This document shows positions 57,691 to 64,000 of a stretch of 64,000 bases of DNA, one piece after another. Position numbers and translations under genes: made by a program. Origin of the DNA: Thunnus maccoyii (lineage: Eukaryota; Chordata; Actinopteri; Scombriformes; Scombridae). Positions within the stretch are counted from its first letter, which is position 1; the number at the start of each line of letters is the position of its first letter. The stretch is taken from NCBI RefSeq assembly GCF_910596095.1, contig NC_056550.1, positions 19,066,501-19,130,500 of the forward strand. The letters run 5' to 3'. Under the pieces are notes generated by a model. It worked only from the letters and a program-made list of their open reading frames with translations, was not told the DNA's origin and made no database searches.

Positions 57691-59580
57691 TATTTTTTTT
57701 TATTTTATAAAAAGGGAATGCAATTAACAAACGTTTATGTACCTACATTAGTGTTTCAGATTGTACCGATTTAACACAGGCAGCGTGCTACTGGACACAC
57801 AAGGCTATTGCACACAGGACATTTCATACAACACAAATTATACAAACTGTACAAAGATACGTACAACATACTTACAAACATACATAGTTATTTATATATT
57901 TATAATAAAAAAACATAGTCAGGCAACACAATGAAGTGATAGGTACACAGATTAAAACACCTCTCCATCTGAAAAAAAAACTGGGAGAAAGCAAACGTCA
58001 CTGAAGCTGCCAAAGTGCTTTTCACCATTTCTACTTGGCCATCTAAATGTAAAAGTCAACAAGAAAACACTGAGGAAGAGAAGAGTTTTTAAATGTGTGT
58101 CTACAGGAAGAAGGCTAGTTTAACCCTGAACAACAGGAACCGGACAATGAAAAACAGGACTTCCTATGACTGAAGGAAGTTGCGTGTTGTAGGAAGTCAG
58201 AGAATGAGGATGAAGCTGACCTCCCAGGGGGCAGACCCCCCCCCCCCCTTTGCCTTGCCTTTGAAACCGGATCTTCTCCCATTTTGTAGGCGTCTTTGGA
58301 AAGATGAGACGTATTAACACTTTTAGCTGCACAAGGCATATGGCTAGCAGATTAAACCAGGATGTTCAAATTCAACAAATTATTGTTTGTGGTGCTATTT
58401 AAGACTTCACAGTGAGATTGACGGACCCTGTTCATCCCACTCTTTGCTCACTTGGTAATTCAAAATGATGATCAATAATACTGTCAACAATGGAGCGCCT
58501 GCCCCAAACACTTCATACATACATTCAGCCTAATTCCCCAAGAGGAAGGCACAAACAGAAACAGTACATTGCCAGTACGTTGCTACAACACTGTCAGGAC
58601 ATTGGTCCCATTAGTCTGGACAACTGTCATTGAGTAAAATTCATCAGTGCCAACTCACTTCAGGAAATGTGCTTTCTGATTAGGCCTTCCTCAAAGGAAA
58701 CTGTTAAGATACAAAAGACAACAGTAAAAGCAAGAGGGACAGATTATGAGGACAAATGAGGGAAGGGGTGTTAGTGATGGAAGCTGGAGCTGGAATATAT
58801 CTTAAACATTAGCACTAACAAATGAGTTAGAATTTCATGCATTAAATGTAAGCAGATTATGTAAGTTTGTTGTACTTAATCAAATGATTTTAAGCAAGGT
58901 TATATAGGGAATATATAGCCCTGGTTTTATTGAGGGAGTAATAATTTGGCTTCTATGGAATGCAGTGCTGAGTGAAGTTGATCACTGCCTCCGGTTCTGC
59001 AAAGAATTAGTGATAAATATGTAGGCCTAATGTATACATATATCAGTGAAAGAGTACTGTGGTTAATTCTTATAAAGGACAACAATCTCTGGAGAAATCT
59101 ACAAAGTGTGACTTTGCGACCTTTGTACTGATGCAGATGCATAGGCCCAAAATAGTTCACCAGAGGTGTGATATCACACACATTATAATTCTGTTTTTTG
59201 GCTTCTAATATGGGTTTACATGTTAAGAAAGAAAAACAAAAGCAAGACAGGCATATACATGAAAATGGTTTGCAACTCCATGTTAATTTATCAGAGTACC
59301 CATGACAAAGCTATTTTCACATTTCTGAAATTTGAATGTTTTTTACTCCCCTGCATGGGTGAGTCGATTAAACGCTGATTGTGGATTCACACAGTTTTGA
59401 TTGTAATACGAAAAAGTCTGGATTGTAGAACACAATGCCAGACATCTTTGTTCAGGATGTGCTTGCTTCTTTTTTTTTATATCTCTTTGTCTCATCACAG
59501 TCTCTCTACTTGATACACACACACGTGCACACATACATACACACACGCGCACACAAGCACCCTGATGCGTTTGCACCACA
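57691..59580 (-). other. Probable long 3' UTR of s1pr2
   Basis: The minus strand past the s1pr2 stop codon shows no other exon. AATAAA signals occur near 58925-58930 and near 57698-57703, with A/T-rich sequence around both. A C10 tract at about 58239-58249 is present. The end of the transcript is uncertain between these two signals. Confidence 0.45.
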
Positions 59581-60651
59581 TCAGACACAGGTGGTACAAT
59601 CTTGCATGATGGGTGTGGTCTGGTGTTCATGTTTGTTGGTGCAGTGTTCCAGAGAGCTGGAGCTCCTTAGAGGGACCAGACAGCGGTCAGCTGGTCGTCC
59701 ACTTTGCAGCACCCCCCAGCAGCACAACACACGCAGAAACTCTTTTCTCATGTCCTTACTGCGCAGTGTGTAGATCACTGGGTTAAGTGCTGAGTTCAGA
59801 GTGGCAAAGCCAAAAAAGATGTCTGCTTTGGAGAGGATAGGGCATAACTGTATCCTGCAGGATGAATCTAGGAGGAGGATGGTAAAAGCAGGCAGCCAGC
59901 ACATGATGAAGACACCCAGCACTATGGTGACTGTTTTCAAAAGGGCATAGGCCTGTGAGTTGGTCGCTTCCTGGTGGCTGGAGCGTACAATCAAATAGAT
60001 CCTCACATAGAGAATGAGAATAGAGAGTAGTATCAGGCTGAAAATGGTGACAACAAAGAGGATGTATTTCTTTGAGTAGAGTGGCAACACGGCTGAGCAT
60101 TCAGGAAGGTTGTTAATACAGTTCCAGCCGATGATGGGAAGTCCTCCAAGCAGGATGGAGGTAACCCAGCAAGCTCCTATAAGGAGGAACATGCGGCACG
60201 TTTTGTTGGAGCCATACACCTTGACCTTGGTGATGGCAATATATCGCTCTATAGCTATCGCCAGCAAGCTCAAGACTGAAGCTGCCAGAGCAATAAATGC
60301 CGTGCCCTCCCGGATGAACCACTGCACGGGTACCAGCTCAAAGGTCTTTGACCCAGATAGAAAAATGTTGGCTATGTAAGCCGAGCCTGCCAGCAGATCT
60401 GAGAATGCCAGGTTGCCAATGAAGAAAAACATAGCAGAGTGGAACTTCTTGTTGCGGCAGACAGCAATGAGGACCAGGAGATTCTCCAGAATGATGATGG
60501 TGCAGAGTACCACGATGACAATGTTGAGGTTGGTTAGCACCTTTTTATCCTCACTGCGTTTGTGCAGGTCCTGGATGGTCATGTTTTTAGCAAATGCATA
60601 ATAAGAGGGGATCAGAGTCCGATTGTAGTACTGGGAATACTTGTTCTTCAT
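59581..60651 (-). CDS. s1pr2: Sphingosine-1-phosphate receptor 2
   Basis: Single coding exon, 356 aa from the preferred start at 60651. An in-frame ATG at 60696 would add 15 residues, but its context is poor (T at -3). The ATG at 60651 sits in accATGa and gives MKNKYSQYYN, which lines up with the human start MGSLYSEYLN. Seven membrane segments are present: ENLLVLIAVCRN in TM1, FFIGNLAFSDLLAG in TM2, and REGTAFIALAASVLSLLAIA with ERY in TM3. GGLPIIGWNC lies in TM4, LLKTVTIVLGVFIMCWLPAF in TM6 and LNSALNPVIY in TM7. Arg-Glu at the top of TM3 are the S1P head-group contacts of this family. A Cys pair after TM7 (LCCW) may be palmitoylated, and TTCV at the end fits a PDZ ligand. In zebrafish the orthologue (mil) controls heart-precursor migration. 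A 5' UTR acceptor at about 60829 implies an upstream non-coding exon. Confidence 0.95.
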   Translation of the reverse strand: MKNKYSQYYNRTLIPSYYAFAKNMTIQDLHKRSEDKKVLTNLNIVIVVLCTIIILENLLVLIAVCRNKKFHSAMFFFIGNLAFSDLLAGSAYIANIFLSGSKTFELVPVQWFIREGTAFIALAASVLSLLAIAIERYIAITKVKVYGSNKTCRMFLLIGACWVTSILLGGLPIIGWNCINNLPECSAVLPLYSKKYILFVVTIFSLILLSILILYVRIYLIVRSSHQEATNSQAYALLKTVTIVLGVFIMCWLPAFTILLLDSSCRIQLCPILSKADIFFGFATLNSALNPVIYTLRSKDMRKEFLRVLCCWGVLQSGRPADRCLVPLRSSSSLEHCTNKHEHQTTPIMQDCTTCV

Positions 60652-60828
60652 GGTGACAGGGTGGTAGAGCACAGCGGCTTTACAGCAAAGATTCATTCAC
60701 ACAGTGGAGTTATGCACAGTGTCTAAGCCGATAATCATTGCCTTTAAGGAAAGGACAGGAAGAGGGCCAAGGCTGGGAGGGAGACTGCCTGTCCCACAGT
60801 CACGTCTCAGGAGCTCTATGTGGGTCAC

Positions 60829-61718
60829 CTGCAGACACACAAAAAGGAAGAAAAGGCTTAGGTTACTGACAAGGGAAATTTTGTTGCACTAATGAAATAA
60901 ACAGTGACAAAGCAAACATACATTTTTAGTAAAGCAGTGTACTTGCCAAAGTCAGTCCTCTAGCAAAACAGAGTATCCAGGCAACAACCTATTCCTCAGT
61001 ACTCTGTAATCTGTACTCTGTACAGTGGAAACTTAACATATTTTTAAATGTACTTGAAGAGGACTCCATTGTAATGACCCAAAGTGAAAGGGTGGAGGAA
61101 CAGCAATAGAGCAGAGCTGAAAAACAAAACCCCCTTGATATCATATGTCCTTGAGGCAGTTTAACAGATAAACAGGTTTGAAAGATTTGGCATTTACATT
61201 TATAGTAAATCTCAAACCGAGCACCCACACAGGAAGATAGTTGCAGCTTGTTGCAGTCTACAAGGAATGGAAAACTAATTATTCATTGGCTTACAAGAAA
61301 TTTGTATTATTATCATAAAAAATGACTCTGGGGGGAAACTTTATTTTGCTCTGAGGGTAATCAACAATCAAAGATCTTCCCTGCACAGGCAGAGATCATC
61401 TTCAGGTAGAAGAATAACTGCTCTATGAGGCAGAGTGCTGGTGCTTAGACAAACGGCTCCACTCGCAGACTGAAGAGGACATTCCACTAACCCTGTCCGA
61501 GCACTCGGCTGTCAACACACAGCATTGTTGCGGGGAGCAAACCATTCCACTCCAGTGAGCTACCTCTTGAAACTTCAGCATAGCTTGTGGATCAGCCACA
61601 TCTCTTCATCCTGACCTGCCCATTTCAGCCGGTTCACAAAAGCAAAGTAACAGCAAATCAAATAGATACTTGAGAGGCAAAGGTGGGAACTTCTCTGACA
61701 GCATGATCATAATAATTC

Positions 61719-61769
<51 letters not shown>

Positions 61770-64000
61770 AAATTAGATTATGTATTCTGGTGCTTTATGT
61801 TGTTATAAACACTTTTTAAAAATCATCAAAATCTACAAGCAAACAAGTACATAAACAAGCTTACAAGTGTGAAGCCAATGCAGGAAACCTTTGACCTAAT
61901 AAAATGTAAACTTATATAATTACACAAATCTTGTGAATCACTAATGTGGCTTCAAATTACTGAGACAACTGTTTTAAAAAGGAGAAACCTATAAACCAAA
62001 TGAAATAAAAATGGACTGCAGCTACAGGGCTGAAAACAAAGGAAAGTTGGAGGCTCTGGAAATCTAATTAGAGGTGGAGCTGGTGTTTTAAACCTGTCAA
62101 AAGTAACAGGATCCCTCTGCAGGCTAGCTCCAGAGGTAATTCAACACTGATGCTTCCACTGCTTGTCTTCACAGCTACACTGGATGGCTGCAGCAGCTAT
62201 TAACAGGAAACCTTTAGTCAAAACTGCATGCTGCATGAGGCAGAACCTCTACTCTGTCTGTTCTGCTAGGCTTTGACTCAAAACCCGAGAGACTGAAAGA
62301 TGGAGAGGGAAACGAGACAAAGCCAGACAGAGAGCATGCATGTGGAACGGCATCTGGACACAAAGGCAGGAATCTGAAACATCACTACCATGACGTGCCC
62401 ACACACACAAACTCATCCATGTGACGTGTGGCACCACACAGAACTTAACTCTACACGTGCACAGACATCTCTTTTTCACACCTATTGCTAAATGTGACAG
62501 ATGTAGACTAGTGTAGCAAAGCCCCTGCATACAGGCGAATTCAACACACAGCTGTTATTGGTTGCCAGTAATAAGCAGCGCACTGTTTCCTCAAGCAGGA
62601 AGAAAGAACAATAGTCTCCTTCAGCGTGCAAAGCATTGCCCTTCAGCCTTAATAATGGGACAGCACACTTCCATTTGGCTGCTGTGTCTGTATCATAGCA
62701 GATATTTATTTACAGTTGAGCTCTCCCTTATCAGAGCTCCTGTATCAGGACGGCTGGTCTACCCCCCATCCTCTTAGCTCCATTAATAGACACAAATAGC
62801 AGGCTTGAGGCTGAGCACATGTGCCAGCTGCACCAGCGTAATTACATTAGGTTGCATTATTGCAATGTGTAATGATTTTATTAATGTAAAAGTCATCTGA
62901 TATAGACCAGCTCTGTATCTCCACAGTCCCTGCTGAGGGAAAAACACGCTGGATTCACTTCGTTTATATTGGTTTTTCTCTCAGCTCTGCCAGGTTTTCT
63001 CAGGAAAGTGGACTTTCCATGTGTTGTGTAGACAGCTTGAGGTCCTCCTTTCACCAAGGAGTCCTTGCAGTCTGTCATCAAGGGATTTCACAGTGTGTTT
63101 GTATGTGTGTGTGTGCATGTGTGTGTGAAACCTGATGGGCTGGTTTGCCTAGAGCACTGTCTCGTCGCAGCCCTGCCCCTCTACCTGCCGTGTGCCATTC
63201 AGATGTTTCAATGGTGATTGGCTGACAGAAGTGTAGACTTCCTGCTATGTAACCCCCCTCTTTCCAAACCCATCCACAAAATTGTGCCCTGTGTTCGACC
63301 CAGACATCACTGTCACAGTTCCACAATAGACATAATACATTGTCAAACATTTTGTCACACTGTGTCAACCAATGACTATTTCCTCACTAAGACAATGGAC
63401 AACAACAGCAGTGCAAATCCAAAATAACCTCACTTCACTATATCAACTACTTCAGGTATTTAAAAGAAATTGTATACTACTGCTACTGTTTATAGAATAC
63501 TAAAAGTATACTTAGTATTTTATGAAGGTATTATTTCAAAAAGAACTAAAGGTATTATTATTTTAATTATGAAAAATTTTGCACCTCAAAATTGCTCAAA
63601 AGTACATTTAAATAAATTCATACATTTCATATCAAATGCTGTGTCTCATAATTATTTTTGGAACTTTCTACTGTATATGCTTTTGCATTTAATGCATATA
63701 TGCATTTAAGATATACTGTATTTCAATGTAACTTAAATATAATTTATGTGCAATTAGGTTGCATTAATAGTTTTTAAAATTAGACTTAAACAATACTTGA
63801 AATGCATTACTTTGTGACAGCATATATAAGCGCAGCTTGATTATTCAAAACTGGAATTTGTTCTCAAGTTGTTCCATAATGACTTAAACATCATGTAAAT
63901 ATAGCATTTACATAACCATAATAGAGCAATGCATTTACTAAATATATTAAAGTTGTATTAAGTTGTTCCAAAGTAATACATATATGTAAGCATATAGATG
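60829..64000. other. s1pr2 upstream region
   Basis: It should contain at least one s1pr2 leader exon and the promoter, which I cannot place. It holds the (CA)n run at 61721-61764 and otherwise no supported gene. The last 600 nt are strongly A/T-rich. Confidence 0.5.
61721..61764. repeat. (CA)n microsatellite, about 22 units
   Basis: Perfect CA run upstream of s1pr2, with one TC interruption at its 3' end. Confidence 0.95.

Overview
The window is genomic DNA from a ray-finned fish, most likely a percomorph teleost. It has compact multi-exon vertebrate genes with GT-AG introns, many short microsatellites, and interspersed repeats of types common in percomorph genomes. Eight protein genes can be read exon by exon. 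Splice phases were checked by summing exon lengths for the six multi-exon models.

Layout, left to right: trip10/CIP4 (minus, 1-15143, 3' end outside the window); a large icam-like adhesion receptor (minus, 16185-22417, eight Ig domains); angptl6 (minus, 23014-25863, with an upstream non-coding exon); ppan (plus, 30243-34334, ribosome biogenesis); a p2ry11-like GPCR (plus, 36391-37317); eif3g (plus, 39436-42326, translation initiation); dnmt1 (minus, 44087-55920, 34 coding exons, 1504 aa); s1pr2 (minus, 59581-60651). The order angptl6-ppan-p2ry11-eif3g-dnmt1-s1pr2 matches human 19p13.2 as I recall it, where an ICAM cluster also lies close by. eif3g appears inverted relative to human.

The most interesting signal is in the ppan introns. 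Four box C/D snoRNAs (introns 4, 5, 6 and 9) each carry a guide with 13-16 nt complementarity to the GCGUUUACUUUG stretch of 18S rRNA. This is the SNORD105 family, also hosted by PPAN in human. The four copies fall into two register classes that should direct 2'-O-methylation to two different nucleotides two bases apart. Thus a ribosome-assembly gene carries, within its own transcript, a small modification array aimed at one 18S helix.

Other points of note: the icam-like gene carries the integrin-binding type D1-D2 module twice, with the key acidic residue only in the second copy. dnmt1 has an E2F-like palindrome and a CCAAT box at its start, and three of its introns open with long U tracts directly after the donor. 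A 106-nt hairpin lies in an angptl6 intron. The p2ry11-like receptor has lost several canonical class A/P2Y motif residues. Large parts of the window (trip10 intron 1, 26.7-30.1 kb, 56.1-57.7 kb, 61-64 kb) show no gene I can support.
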